Origin: JAICYJ01 sp963737445
GTDB lineage: Bacteria > Actinomycetota > Thermoleophilia > Gaiellales > JAICJC01
DNA: 64,000 nucleotides
Reading direction: 5' to 3'
Assembly: GCA_963737445.1 (NCBI GenBank)
Contig: CAVTSO010000004.1
Location: 1 to 64,000 of the forward strand
Shown: one piece after another, positions 9,466 to 18,002 of the stretch
Layout: each line of letters opens with the position of its first letter
How positions within the stretch are numbered: the first letter of the stretch is position 1
The notes under the pieces: model-generated
Database searches by the model: none
The model's input: only the letters and a program-made list of their open reading frames with translations
What the model was told of the DNA's origin: nothing
Translations under genes and position numbers: made by a program

Positions 9466-9834
9466 TCAGGCGACGGCCATGCGGCGCAGCGGTGGCCGGA
9501 TCGGACGCGCCCGCCGTGACAGCCGGTAGAGGGTGCTGGGCGGGAAGCCGTCGACCACGCGCCGCTCGACTAGGCCGGCGTTCGAGAGCGCCTTCAGCGC
9601 CAGCGTCAGCGCCCGCGGGCTGATCGGCGGCAGCCGGTGGCGCAGCTGTTCGAAGCGGCCGTCGCCGAGGTCGTCGAGGGCCGCGACGATCGGCATCGAC
9701 CACTTGTCCAGCCCGACGTGTTCAGCCTGCAGGGCGTCCAGAGCGAACATCAGCTGGCTGCAGGCCGGGGCTAGCTCGGCGCCGCGTCCGGTCAGTACGT
9801 ACTCGTGGAGTAGTGGATGGCCGTAGCCGACCTT
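9466..9834 (-). pseudogene. 5'-truncated HxlR-type winged-helix regulator
   Basis: The C-terminal HxlR domain is clear: LDKWSMPIVAALDDLGDGRFEQLRHRLPPISPRALTLALK, then AGLVERRVVDGFPPSTLYRLSRR. Upstream the frame continues as KVGYGHPLLHEYVLTGRGAEL, the tail of a preceding HxlR domain, so the parent was a two-domain regulator. The frame ends at a stop at 9835-9837 and the first wHTH is missing. A Met at 9750 could start a minimal protein lacking most of the first domain. Confidence 0.55.
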
Positions 9835-9892
9835 CTACGACCTTGACGGCAGCACCTTCATGCTGGCGCAGCGGCTCGCGACGAGGGCGTGA
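9827..9892 (+). pseudogene. 3' remnant of an unidentified plus-strand gene
   Basis: An open frame, PTFYDLDGSTFMLAQRLATRA, ends at TGA 9890-9892 and shares its A with the ATG of the next gene, an arrangement typical of translational coupling. There is no start codon: the frame is bounded upstream by TAG at 9824-9826, exactly where the truncated HxlR gene on the other strand is also cut. It looks like the surviving tail of a gene at a rearrangement or assembly junction. Confidence 0.3.
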
Positions 9893-10083
9893 TGGCAACC
9901 GCCGGGCCCTTCCGCGACCGCCCGGACGAGCGCTGGCGCGGCATATGCTTCTACCTGGTCGACCGCGTGCGGGCGCTGGAGCTGGCATCGGAGGATCCGA
10001 TGGTGCGGGCGGGATGGCTGGAGCTACTGGCGCTGACCTGGCTGACGCTGCCGGGTGAGCTCAGCTACGGCCCGGAAGCCTAG
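9892..10083 (+). CDS. Hypothetical 63-aa protein
   Basis: MATAGPFRDRPDERWRG, then helical LVDRVRALELASEDPMVRAGWLELLALTWLTLPGEL. No family is recognised. The start overlaps the stop of the preceding remnant (TGATG), and a GAGGG lies just upstream. It ends 4 nt inside the convergent HD-domain gene. Real coding is likely from the amphipathic pattern, but the function is unknown. Confidence 0.45.
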   Translation: MATAGPFRDRPDERWRGICFYLVDRVRALELASEDPMVRAGWLELLALTWLTLPGELSYGPEA

Positions 10084-10649
10084 GCCTCCTCCAGCAGGTC
10101 GAGGTAGCGCACCTCCGAGAACACGCGCTCGACCATCGGCCGGAAGTGCTCGGCCGGCAGCGCCTCGTAGGCGGGGTCGAAGCAGTTCTGGTCGTACAGC
10201 TCGCAGAACTCGGCGCAGGCCGCGTACCAGGGGTGGTCGATGTAGCGGTCGCGGGCGTTGCGGTCGCCGCCGGAGTGGTGGGCGCGGTAGTACAGCTGGA
10301 ACAGGCCGTGGTGCTTGACCACCCAGCACACCTCCGGTCGCACGTAGGGCTTCAGGATCGCCGCCACCATCTCGCCGTGCGTCCAGGGCGCGAGCTCGTC
10401 GCCCATGTCGTGCAGCAGGGCCGCCACCACGTACTCCTCGTCGCGGTCGTCGCGCAGCGCGCGTGTGGCCGACTGCAGCGAGTGCTCGTAGCGAGACACC
10501 TGGTACCCGGCGAACGAGGCGCGCAGCTTCTCCAGCGCCTCCATCAGGCGGTTGGGCAGGCCGGTCATGTACTGCTCCTCGTAGCGGTCGAGCAGCGCGT
10601 AGTCCTCGGCCGTGCCGTCGGCCATCGTGGTGAAGCGCACCGTCTCCAT
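10080..10649 (-). CDS. HD-domain protein related to PhnZ/MIOX-type diiron oxygenases
   Basis: 189 aa. Metal-ligand pattern: YEHSLQSATRA (Glu/His), ALLHDMGDELAPWTHGEM (HD pair and a third His), VVKHHGLFQLYY (fourth His), and AEFCELYDQ (Asp). The order resembles 2-amino-1-hydroxyethylphosphonate dioxygenase PhnZ and its relatives, which use a mixed-valent diiron centre, rather than simple HD phosphohydrolases. It is followed on the same strand by an FMN reductase gene lying upstream. Substrate is unknown; phosphohydrolase activity cannot be excluded. Confidence 0.7.
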   Translation of the reverse strand: METVRFTTMADGTAEDYALLDRYEEQYMTGLPNRLMEALEKLRASFAGYQVSRYEHSLQSATRALRDDRDEEYVVAALLHDMGDELAPWTHGEMVAAILKPYVRPEVCWVVKHHGLFQLYYRAHHSGGDRNARDRYIDHPWYAACAEFCELYDQNCFDPAYEALPAEHFRPMVERVFSEVRYLDLLEEA

Positions 10650-10664
10650 ACAACCAGTCTACCG

Positions 10665-11213
10665 TCAGGCGGCGACGGGCTGCACCTCTGCCAGCAGCGC
10701 GTCGAGCACCTCCGACAGGCGCGTGTCGTGCGGCGCGGCCAGCGTACCGGCCTCGTCAAAGTGCTCGTGCGCACGAGCCAGCGAGAGGTCGCCGGTTACC
10801 ACGCGGGCACCGGTCAGGCCGAGCACCTTGCGCAGCTCGGCCTGTGCCCACATGCCGCCGTAGCCGCCGGTGCTGGCGCCGATCACCGCGACCGGCTTGC
10901 CGCGCAGCACGTTGTCGGGAAACGGTGTGGAGACCCAGTCCAGCGCGTTCTTGAGCACGCCCGGGATCGAGCCGTTGTACTCGGGAGTCGCGATCAGCAG
11001 CGCATCGGCCGCCTCGATCTGCTCGCTCAGCTCGCGCACCGGCGCCGGCCGTTCGCCGGGGTCGGAGCGCTCGCCGTGGAACGGCGGGATGGCGGCCAGC
11101 TCGGTAAAGCGCACGAGCTGGACGCCGGCCGGCGCCTGCTCCTCCGCCGCGCGGAGGAGCAGGGTGTTCAGTGAGTCCGGCCGCAGGCTGCCCGAGATGG
11201 TCAGCACGCGCAT
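10665..11213 (-). CDS. NADPH-dependent FMN reductase family protein
   Basis: 182 aa flavodoxin-like fold. The phosphate-binding loop ISGSLRPDSLNTLLLRAA is at aa 6-23, followed by the family signature IATPEYNGSIPGVLKNALDWVS and the FMN loop GASTGGYGGMWAQAEL. It reduces FMN or quinones with NAD(P)H in the cytosol. It sits 4 nt from the yceI stop on the same strand and 15 nt upstream of the HD gene, so yceI - this gene - HD protein probably form one transcript controlled by the divergent MarR regulator. Confidence 0.88.
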   Translation of the reverse strand: MRVLTISGSLRPDSLNTLLLRAAEEQAPAGVQLVRFTELAAIPPFHGERSDPGERPAPVRELSEQIEAADALLIATPEYNGSIPGVLKNALDWVSTPFPDNVLRGKPVAVIGASTGGYGGMWAQAELRKVLGLTGARVVTGDLSLARAHEHFDEAGTLAAPHDTRLSEVLDALLAEVQPVAA

Positions 11214-11217
11214 GGTG

Positions 11218-11754
11218 TTACGCCCCCTTCACGAACGACAGGCTGGCGGTGAGCTTGACGGTGTCGTCGAGCAGTGCGCCGCCGCCCGGCAGCGGGGTGT
11301 TCCAGGTGACGCCGTGCTCCTGGCGGTTGATCTCGCCCTCGAGCTCGATGCCGACCCGCTCGTTGCCCCAGGGATCCTGGTCGGGGCCGTTGACCTTGGC
11401 CGACAGCGTGACCGGCCGGCTGACGCCCTTCAGGGTCAGCTCGCCCTCGACGCGGTCGGGTGCGACCAGCGCGCCCGAGAAGGTCGCCTGCGGGTAGCGC
11501 TCGACGTCGAAGAAGTCGGGCGACTTGAGGTGCCCGTCGCGGGCCTCGTCATGCGTGACCGCGCTTGCGGTCTCGATGCTGCCCTTGATGCGGGGCTGCT
11601 CGCCGCCCTCGAGCGTGGCCTCGAAGTCCAGGAAGCGGCCGCGCACGGTGGAAATCATCATGTGGCGGACGCCGAACTCGAAGGACGAGTGGGCGGGGTC
11701 GACGGTGTAGTTGCCGACCGGGATGGTGGTGGGTGCAATCTCAACGGTGCTCAT
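11218..11754 (-). CDS. YceI-family lipid-binding-like protein
   Basis: 178 aa from ATG 11754, preceded by AAGGAG. Lipocalin-like β-barrel family that binds isoprenoid or amide lipids. Seen: YTVDPAHSSFEFGVRHMMIS, VRGRFLDFEATLEGG, the motif SPDFFDVERYPQATFSG, and LTLKGVSRPVTLSAKV. No signal peptide is visible, as in many actinobacterial cytosolic versions. Divergent from a MarR-family gene with a shared operator. Confidence 0.9.
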   Translation of the reverse strand: MSTVEIAPTTIPVGNYTVDPAHSSFEFGVRHMMISTVRGRFLDFEATLEGGEQPRIKGSIETASAVTHDEARDGHLKSPDFFDVERYPQATFSGALVAPDRVEGELTLKGVSRPVTLSAKVNGPDQDPWGNERVGIELEGEINRQEHGVTWNTPLPGGGALLDDTVKLTASLSFVKGA

Positions 11755-11786
11755 GGTGGCTCCTTCCAAAACCGGTGTATACTTGA

Positions 11787-11803
11787 GCTAGCAACAATCT
11801 AGC
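11787..11803. promoter_or_regulatory. Candidate MarR operator (GCTAG-N7-CTAGC)
   Basis: A 17-bp inverted repeat, GCTAG (11787-11791) and CTAGC (11799-11803), lies in the 58-bp space between yceI and the divergent MarR gene. It is just downstream of a TATACT box (11779-11784) reading toward the MarR gene. Size and placement suit a winged-helix dimer that represses both directions. Confidence 0.5.
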
Positions 11804-11812
11804 AGGAGAACA

Positions 11813-12274
11813 TTGAGCCGTCAAGTATTGAGTCCGCAAGTTCTTTCCGCATGGCTGGGGCTGCTCCGCAGCCATGCCGAGCTGACGCGTGCGATGAACG
11901 CGCAGCTGATCGCGGAGCACGGCATCACGCTCAACGACTACGACGTGATGGTGAACCTGGAAAGCGCTCCGGGAGGGGCGCTGCGGCGCGTCGACCTGGC
12001 CGACCGGGTGCTGCTGACGGCGTCCGGGATCACGCGCCTGCTGGAGGGGCTGGAGCGGGCCGGCTGGGTCTGCAAGCGAGCCTGCGATTCGGATGCGCGG
12101 GTCACCTACGCGGTGCTCACCGACGCCGGGTACGAGAAGCTGAAGGAGGCGTCGCGCACGCACCACGAGGACATCGGGCGCATGTTCACCGACCACTTCA
12201 GCGAGCGGGAGCTGGACGAGCTGTCCGAGCTGCTGGGCCGGCTGGTCTCGGATCCCCGCTGCATGCCGGGCTGA
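11813..12274 (+). CDS. MarR-family transcriptional regulator
   Basis: 153 aa from TTG 11813, with AGGAGAA directly upstream. Winged helix: GITLNDYDVMVNLESAPGG, LRRVDLADRVLLTASGITRLLEGLERAGWV, and the wing CDSDARVTYAVLTDAGYEKL. It probably autoregulates and controls the divergent yceI-FMN reductase-HD gene set, with a redox or lipophilic ligand inferred from those targets. Confidence 0.9.
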   Translation: MSRQVLSPQVLSAWLGLLRSHAELTRAMNAQLIAEHGITLNDYDVMVNLESAPGGALRRVDLADRVLLTASGITRLLEGLERAGWVCKRACDSDARVTYAVLTDAGYEKLKEASRTHHEDIGRMFTDHFSERELDELSELLGRLVSDPRCMPG

Positions 12275-12294
12275 AGCTGCGGTAGCGTGGCGCC

Positions 12295-13673
12295 ATGAGT
12301 GCCCCCGCTCACGTCGAGATCGATCGCGCCCGGCTGGGGCGGCTGCTCGAGCGCGAGCGGGCCCGCTTCGCGGAGCAGCACCCGCGGTCGCGCGAGCTGT
12401 TCGCCGAGACCTCGCGGACGCTGCTGGGCGGGGTGCCGATGAGCTGGATGACGATGTGGGCGGGCGGGTTCCCGCTGTTCATGGCCGAGGCTCGCGGCGC
12501 CAGCCATCACCGACGTCGACGGCCACACGTTCGTCGATTTCTGCCTGGGCGACACCGGCGCGATGGCGGGCCATGCTCCCGAGGCGACGGCGCGCGCGGT
12601 CGAGCGCCAGATCCGGCGGGGGACGACCGGGATGATGCCGACCGAGGACGCGGCATGGGTGGGCAGGGAGCTGGTGCGGCGGTTCGGGCTGGACGCGTGG
12701 CAGTTCGCGCTGACGGCGACCGATGCGAACCGGTGGGTGCTGCGGATGGCGCGCACGCTGACAGGGCGGCCGAAGGTGCTGGTCTTCAACGGTTGCTATC
12801 ACGGCACGGTCGATGAGTCGGTGATCTGGCTGGACGGACGGCGTGCCGCGGTCGCGGCCGGGGAACGTGGGCCCGGCGGTGGATCCGGTCGAGACGACGA
12901 AGGTGGTCGAGTTCAACGACGTCGACGCACTGCGCGCGGCGCTCGAGCCGGGCGACGTGGCGGCGGTGCTGGCCGAGCCGGCGCTGACCAACATCGGCAT
13001 CGTGCTGCCGCAGCCGGGATACCACGAGCAGCTGCGCCGCATCACGAGCGAGACGGGGACGCTGCTGATCATCGATGAGACGCACACGATGAGCACCGGG
13101 CCGGGCGGCTACACGGCAGAGCACGGTCTCGATCCGGACATCCTGACCGTCGGGAAGTCGATCGCGGGCGGCGTGCCGATCGGTGCCTACGGCATGCGGC
13201 GCGACCTGGCCGACCGGATTCTCGCGGCCGACGTCGACCTCGAGGATGTGGGTGGCGTGGGCGGCACGCTGGCCGGGAATGCGCTGTCGCTGGCGGCTGC
13301 GCGGGCGACGCTGGGCGAGGTGCTGACCGAGCAGGCGTTCGCGCGGATGGTGCCGCTGGCGGAGCGGTTCACGGCGGGCGTGCAGGAGGTGCTGGACAGC
13401 CGGCGAGTGCCGTGGAACATCGTCCAGCTCGGCGCGCGGGCGGAGTACCGGTTCTGCCCACAGCCGCCGCGTACCGGCGGCGAGTCGGCGGCCGCGCACG
13501 ACGGCGAGCTGGACGCCTACATGCACGTCTATCTGATGAACCGGGGCGTGCTGATCACGCCCTTCCACAACATGGCGCTGATGTGCCCGGACACGGTCGA
13601 GGCTGACGTCGACCGCCACACGGAGCTGTTCGCGGAGGCCGTGGACGACCTGATCGGTGCGGCCGGTGGCTGA
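12295..13673 (+). CDS. Class-III aminotransferase (glutamate-1-semialdehyde aminotransferase-like), two frameshifts
   Basis: PLP-dependent aminotransferase of about 459 aa when two single extra bases are removed. Segment 1 (12295 to ~12500): MSAPAHVEIDRARLGRLLER... up to FPLFMAEARGA. Segment 2: AITDVDGHTFVDFCLGDTGAMAGHAPEA and the GCYHGTVDES motif. Segment 3, from about 12855: GNVGPAVDPVETT, LIIDETHTMS, and LTVGKSIAGGVPIGAYG with the Schiff-base Lys. The ends read LMNRGVLITPFHNMALMCP. A TAGCGT box lies 6 nt before ATG. Downstream overlap with an SDR gene suggests a two-step amine/alcohol pathway; the substrate is unknown. Confidence 0.75.
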
Positions 13674-14447
13674 CGGGCCGCTGGCCGGGCGGACGGCGCT
13701 GGTGACGGGCGCGGGGTCTTCGAGCGGGATCGGGTTCGCGACGGCGCGGCTTCTAGGCGAGCGCGGTGCGGCGGTTGCGATCACCTCGACGACCGAGCGG
13801 ATCCACGAGCGGCGGGCGGAGCTGGAGCGCGACGGCATCAAGGCGGTGCTCATTCATCGCCGATCTGACGGGGTTTGCGCCGGCCGCTGCGCTGGCGGCG
13901 GAGGTGGTGGAGCGGTTCGGCCGGGTGGACGTGCTGGTCAACAACGCCGGCATCGCCCAGGTGGGCGAGGAGAGCGAGCTGCTGCAGTTCATCGACATGA
14001 CCGAGGAGCAGTGGGATCGCGACATCGCGGTCAACCTGAAGACGGCGGTTGCGACGACGCGCGCGGTGCTGCCTGGGATGGTCGAGCGCGGCTACGGCAG
14101 GGTGGTGAACGTGTCGTCGGTGACCGGCCCGGTCGTCAGCTACCCGGGCAACTCTGGCTACAGCGCCGGCAAGGGTGCGATGGACGGGCTCACGCGCGCG
14201 CTGGCGATCGAGACCGGGCCGCACGGGGTGACCGTCAACTCGGTGGCGCCGGGCTGGATCGCGACCGGATCGTCGTCGCCGGAGGAGATCGAGGGCGGCC
14301 GCGAACACGCCGGTCGGCAGGCCCGGAACGCCGGACGAGGTGGCCGAGCTGGTGGCATTCCTCGCGTCGGACGGTGCTCGGTACATCACCGGGCGGTCGA
14401 TCGTCGTGGACGGCGGCAACACCATCCAGGAGTTCAAAGGCGCCTAG
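13666..14447 (+). CDS. Short-chain dehydrogenase/reductase, two frameshifts
   Basis: About 259 aa after removing one extra base near 13850 and one near 14300. NAD(P) motif TGAGSSSGIGFATARLL, NNAG motif (VLVNNAGIAQ), catalytic Ser in VVNVSSVTG, YSAGK catalytic Tyr/Lys, and terminal DGARYITGRSIVVDGGN. GTG 13666 overlaps the aminotransferase stop by 8 nt, so the two are one transcription unit. Homologous to 3-oxoacyl-ACP reductase-type SDRs; substrate unknown. Two separate +1 indels in one gene point to sequence error or decay. Confidence 0.75.
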
Positions 14448-14768
14448 GCAGCGCCCGGCGGCAGTCGGCGCCCGCGCGCCCGAAACCGCCAACCGCTCAG
14501 GGCTCAGAGCCCGACACGGCCGGCGTGGGCCTCTCGGCACGGAATCGGCACAGGTCGTTACTCGTGACGCCTGTTGCGAACTGGATGGTTGAGCCGAAAC
14601 GCGCCCGCCGCCCAATTATTGGAGTCAAACACCGACTCGGCCTGCGCGCACAGGGTCGTTGCACGGTGCGAACAGGTCGTGACACGGGCATGACGGCAGC
14701 GTCAGCCGCCATGGGCGGCGTCGTCGGGACGGCGCCCCGCGATCTGCCTAGGTGCAGGGGAAACCAGA
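14448..14768. other. Intergenic stretch without recognised genes
   Basis: About 320 bp between the SDR stop and the infA terminator. Only short shadow frames are present. It contains an AT-richer island (CCCAATTATTGGAGTC, about 14611-14626) whose CCAATTATTGG core is a palindrome, but no convincing promoter, RNA or repeat is seen. Confidence 0.5.
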
Positions 14769-14792
14769 CCGGCCGGGCGTGTGCCCGGCCGG
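14769..14792 (-). terminator. Intrinsic terminator-like hairpin after infA
   Basis: A perfect 10-bp stem CCGGCCGGGC / GCCCGGCCGG with loop GTGT, 12 nt past the infA stop. The minus-strand continuation TCTGGTTTCCC is only weakly T-rich, as usual in high-GC genomes. Confidence 0.7.
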
Positions 14793-14804
14793 CGTGGTTG
14801 CGTT

Positions 14805-15026
14805 CTATCGGATCCGGTACACGATGCGGCCGCGGTTCAGGTCGTACGGTGAAAGCTCCACCTTGACCCGATCACCTGGCAGGATGCGAATGCGGTAGCG
14901 CCGCATCTTGCCGGCCGTGTACCCGATCGTGGCGTGGCCATTGTCGAGCGCGATGCGAAACATCCCGTTTCGCAGCGACTCCGTGACCTCGCCTTCGAGT
15001 TCGATCTTTTCTTCTTTGGTACTCAT
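14805..15026 (-). CDS. infA: Translation initiation factor IF-1
   Basis: 73 aa, the normal length of IF-1. S1-type OB fold: IELEGEVTESLRNGMFRIAL, then GYTAGKMRRYRIRILPGDRV, ending DLNRGRIVYRIR. It binds the 30S A site during initiation. It lies 13 nt downstream of the cold-shock gene on the same strand; this infA copy is not in the usual ribosomal-protein (rpmJ/rpsM) context. Strong identification. Confidence 0.96.
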   Translation of the reverse strand: MSTKEEKIELEGEVTESLRNGMFRIALDNGHATIGYTAGKMRRYRIRILPGDRVKVELSPYDLNRGRIVYRIR

Positions 15027-15039
15027 ACGCCTCCCCGTG

Positions 15040-15243
15040 CTAGACGGGGGTCACTCCCGTTGCCTCGGGGCCCTTCGCGCCCTGCCGGGCCTCGAAGGTC
15101 ACCTTGGCGCCTTCCGCCAGGGACTTGAAGCCGTCACCCGTGATCGAGCTGTGATGCACGAACAGGTCCTTGCCACCGTCGTCAGGAGCAATGAAGCCAT
15201 ATCCCTTTGCATCGTTGAACCACTTTACGGTTCCGGTTGCCAT
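15040..15243 (-). CDS. Cold-shock protein (CspA family)
   Basis: 67 aa, MATGTVKWFNDAKGYGFIAP with RNP1 KGYGFI and RNP2 DLFVHHSSI; OB-fold RNA chaperone. Start at ATG 15243 because GGAGG lies 7 nt upstream. Co-directional with infA 13 nt downstream, suggesting joint expression of two translation/RNA-structure factors. A roughly 100-nt leader (15244-15345) precedes it, typical for csp mRNAs with a thermoregulatory 5' UTR. Confidence 0.95.
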   Translation of the reverse strand: MATGTVKWFNDAKGYGFIAPDDGGKDLFVHHSSITGDGFKSLAEGAKVTFEARQGAKGPEATGVTPV

Positions 15244-15358
15244 ATTGACACCTCCTTCCATTACCTCACGAACGGGTCAGGAAGGCGGACTGCGCAACCA
15301 AACGATCGTTCCAAGTTCGGTACCACTGTAGCAGGATGACCCGCCGTTGGCAGCGGGC

Positions 15359-16003
15359 TCAGGCCGCTCCCGGTGGCTCCGTTGCGTCGTCCAGCTCCAT
15401 CGACTCGCGGAAGTCGCTGGCCGTGTTCACGTGCGGGAACGGCTCATCCGGCACCGGCATGGCCAGCGCGCGGCAGAGCGGCTCCCAGCCGTCGCCCGGC
15501 CGCCACTCCACCAGCCGGCCCGGCGCAATCACGCTGCGAACCGTCTCGTTGTGCCGCTCGTACGCCGCCCGCACCGCGGCCGGGTCGGGCCAGTCCGGGC
15601 AGAACTGGCGCAGCATCGCCATCGTCAGCTCCCGGTGCCGGGCGTGATCGGCGTCCTTGGTCGGCTGGCTGACCGCCTGCATGATCGTGTGCTCCATGCT
15701 CCCATACCAGGCGTCCGTGCTCGATCGCGTCGACAGCAGCACCGGCGCGTCCGGGTAGGCGTGCGCCAGCTCCCGCCAGACCGCGCAGGCCGGCCAGTCC
15801 ACCGTCGCCTGGTAGCCCGCGAGGAACTGCTCCCAGTCGGGCATCGTCCCGTCGATCGCGGCGTGCCAGACCGGCACGGCCTCACGGGTACCGATCAGCT
15901 CGCTCATGTGGTAGCAGGGCGCGCCGGTGAGCCGTTCGATCGCGAGCTTCAGCGAGTGCGTGCCCGTGCGACCGACCCCGGCTCCCACCAGCTTCAGCGC
16001 CAC
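15359..16003 (-). CDS. Sulfotransferase-family protein
   Basis: 214 aa from GTG 16003, 1 nt after the stop of the MetE-like gene. The PAPS 5'-phosphosulfate loop reads VGAGVGRTGTHSLKLAI at the N-terminus. The 3'-phosphate region resembles VLLSTRSSTDAWYGSMEHTI. Family Sulfotransfer_4 (NAD-dependent-epimerase-like eukaryotic/actinobacterial group). Acceptor unknown; cytosolic. Confidence 0.75.
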   Translation of the reverse strand: MALKLVGAGVGRTGTHSLKLAIERLTGAPCYHMSELIGTREAVPVWHAAIDGTMPDWEQFLAGYQATVDWPACAVWRELAHAYPDAPVLLSTRSSTDAWYGSMEHTIMQAVSQPTKDADHARHRELTMAMLRQFCPDWPDPAAVRAAYERHNETVRSVIAPGRLVEWRPGDGWEPLCRALAMPVPDEPFPHVNTASDFRESMELDDATEPPGAA

Positions 16004-16004
16004 G

Positions 16005-17045
16005 TCAGGCCTCCGCCCGGATGATCGCGGCACCGGCCGCCAGCGACTCGAGCTTGCCGTAGGCCGAGTCGCGGGGCAGGTACTTCATGCCGCAATCGGG
16101 CGCGGCGACCAGCTCATCCGGCCGCTTGTACGGCAGCGCACGACGGATCCGCGCCGCCACCGTCTCCGGCGTCTCCACCGCGTGGTCGTCCAGGTCGATC
16201 ACGCCCAGGATGATCTGCTTAGCCGGGAGCGTCTCCAGCACGGCCGTATCGATCCCGGACTGGGCGGTCTCGATCGAGATCTGGTGGCACGAGCAGGCCG
16301 CCAGCTCCGGCAGGAACGAGTAGGCCGACGGGCGGTCGTGGATGATCGCCGCGTATCCGAAGCAGATGTGCACCGCGGTCGTCCCGCTCACCCCGTCCAG
16401 CGCCCGCTCGAGCGCCGCCAGCCCGAACTCCCGCGCCTTCTCCGGCCGCGCCTGCATGTACGGCTCGTCGATCTGGACGATGTCGGCGCCGGCTGCGAAC
16501 AGGTCGACGATCTCGTCGTGCACGGCGGCAGCGTACGCAGCGGCCAGCTCGGCCTCGCTCGGGTAGGCGTCGTTCTGCGCCTGCTGCGACATCGTGAACG
16601 GGCCCGGCACGGTGATCTTGACCGGCCGGCTGGTGTGCGACCGCAGGAACTCCACGTCCCGCACCTGCACCGCGTGCTTCCGCTCGATCGGCCCGACTAC
16701 GCGCGGCACCGGGTTGGGATGGCCGCTGCGGTCGAGCGCCGTCCCCGGGTTGTCGATGTCGACGCCGGCGAGCGCGGTCGCAAACCGGTTCGAGTAGCTC
16801 TCGCGGCGCTGCTCGCCGTCGGTGATGATGTCGAGCCCTGCCCGCTCCTGGTCTCGGATCGCGATCAGCGTGGCGTCATCCTGTGCCTCCTCGAGGTACT
16901 GCGGGTCGATGCGCCATAGCTCGGTCGCGCGCACGCGCGGCGGGAAGCGGTCGCGCAGCCGCGCCCGGTCGATCAGCCAGTCGGGCTGGGCGTACGATCC
17001 GACCAGGCTGGTCGGGACGGCGGTGGGCAGTCGCTCCGTGGCCAC
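16005..17045 (-). CDS. Cobalamin-independent methionine synthase-like protein (MetE C-terminal domain only)
   Basis: 346 aa single (βα)8 barrel, corresponding to the catalytic half of MetE as in archaeal and short bacterial homologs. Starts TSLVGSYAQPDWL. Zinc ligands visible: AVHICFGYA (His and Cys), QISIET (Glu), and APDCGMKYL (third Cys). Phosphate/methyl-donor segment ITVPGPFTMSQQAQ. Lacking the N-terminal barrel, it probably uses a corrinoid or another methyl donor rather than methyl-THF-Glu3. GTG start. The stop is immediately followed by the sulfotransferase gene. Confidence 0.82.
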   Translation of the reverse strand: MATERLPTAVPTSLVGSYAQPDWLIDRARLRDRFPPRVRATELWRIDPQYLEEAQDDATLIAIRDQERAGLDIITDGEQRRESYSNRFATALAGVDIDNPGTALDRSGHPNPVPRVVGPIERKHAVQVRDVEFLRSHTSRPVKITVPGPFTMSQQAQNDAYPSEAELAAAYAAAVHDEIVDLFAAGADIVQIDEPYMQARPEKAREFGLAALERALDGVSGTTAVHICFGYAAIIHDRPSAYSFLPELAACSCHQISIETAQSGIDTAVLETLPAKQIILGVIDLDDHAVETPETVAARIRRALPYKRPDELVAAPDCGMKYLPRDSAYGKLESLAAGAAIIRAEA

Positions 17046-17096
17046 GTGACAACGCTACACCGCCGCGGCGCCGCGCCGCCGATAGCATGCCTGCCG

Positions 17097-18002
17097 ATGG
17101 AGCACGCCGACCTCGGCCCCCTGCGCGTCTCCCGAGTCGGGCTCGGCTGCAACAACTTCGGCGGCCGTCTCGACCTGGCCGCCACCCGCCGGGTCGTCGA
17201 CGCCGCGCTCGACGCCGGTGTCAACCTCCTCGACACCGCCGACATCTACGGCAACCGCGGCGGCAGCGAGCGGCTGCTGGGCGAGCTGCTGCAGGGCCGC
17301 CGCGGCCGCGTGGTGCTGGCCACCAAGTTCGGCGGCGAGATGGGCGACGGCGCGGTGGGCGGCGCTCCGGCGTACGTGAAGCAGGCGCTCGAGGCGTCGC
17401 TGCAGCGGCTGCAGACCGACCACGTCGATCTGCTCTACCACCACTTCCCGGACGACGCCACGCCCATCGCCGACACCGTCGGTGCCATGTCCGAGCTGGT
17501 GGCGGCCGGCAAGGTGCGGGCGATCGGCGTGTCGAACGTGACCGCCGACGCGCTGGCGGAGGCGGCCGCCACCGCGCAGATTGCCGCGGTGCAGAACGAG
17601 TACTCCCTGCTCGCGCGGGAGGCGGAACGCGATCTGCTGCCCGCCTGCCTGGAGCTCGGGGTCGGGTTCGTGCCGTACTTCCCGCTCGCATCGGGGTTTC
17701 TGACCGGCAAGTACCGCCCCGGGGAGGCCGCCGAGGGCTCCCGGCTCGGGACGGTCGAGGAGGGCGCGTCGGTCACGCGCCGTGCGTCGGCTTCGTTCGC
17801 AACGATCGAGCGGCTGCAGCGCTTCGCCGAGGAGCAGGGCCACTCGCTGCTGGAGCTGGCGATCGCCGGCCTGGCCTCTCGGCCCGGGGTCGCCTCCGTG
17901 ATCGCCGGGGCGACGAAGCCAGAACAGGTGCGCGCGAACGCCGCCGCCGGTGACTGGCAGCTGACCGCCGGCCAGCTGGCCGCGCTCGACGCGATCGCCT
18001 AG
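17097..18002 (+). CDS. Aldo/keto reductase
   Basis: 301 aa (α/β)8 NADPH oxidoreductase. LDTADIYGNRGGSERLLG carries the catalytic Asp/Tyr, VLATKFGGEM the Lys, and LLYHHFPDDATPI the His-containing strand. The C-terminal cofactor segment is PGVASVIAGATKPEQVRANAA. A TAGCAT box lies 8 nt before ATG 17097 and there is no Shine-Dalgarno, so it is probably leaderless. It ends overlapping the stop of the convergent broken Nramp gene. Confidence 0.9.
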   Translation: MEHADLGPLRVSRVGLGCNNFGGRLDLAATRRVVDAALDAGVNLLDTADIYGNRGGSERLLGELLQGRRGRVVLATKFGGEMGDGAVGGAPAYVKQALEASLQRLQTDHVDLLYHHFPDDATPIADTVGAMSELVAAGKVRAIGVSNVTADALAEAAATAQIAAVQNEYSLLAREAERDLLPACLELGVGFVPYFPLASGFLTGKYRPGEAAEGSRLGTVEEGASVTRRASASFATIERLQRFAEEQGHSLLELAIAGLASRPGVASVIAGATKPEQVRANAAAGDWQLTAGQLAALDAIA

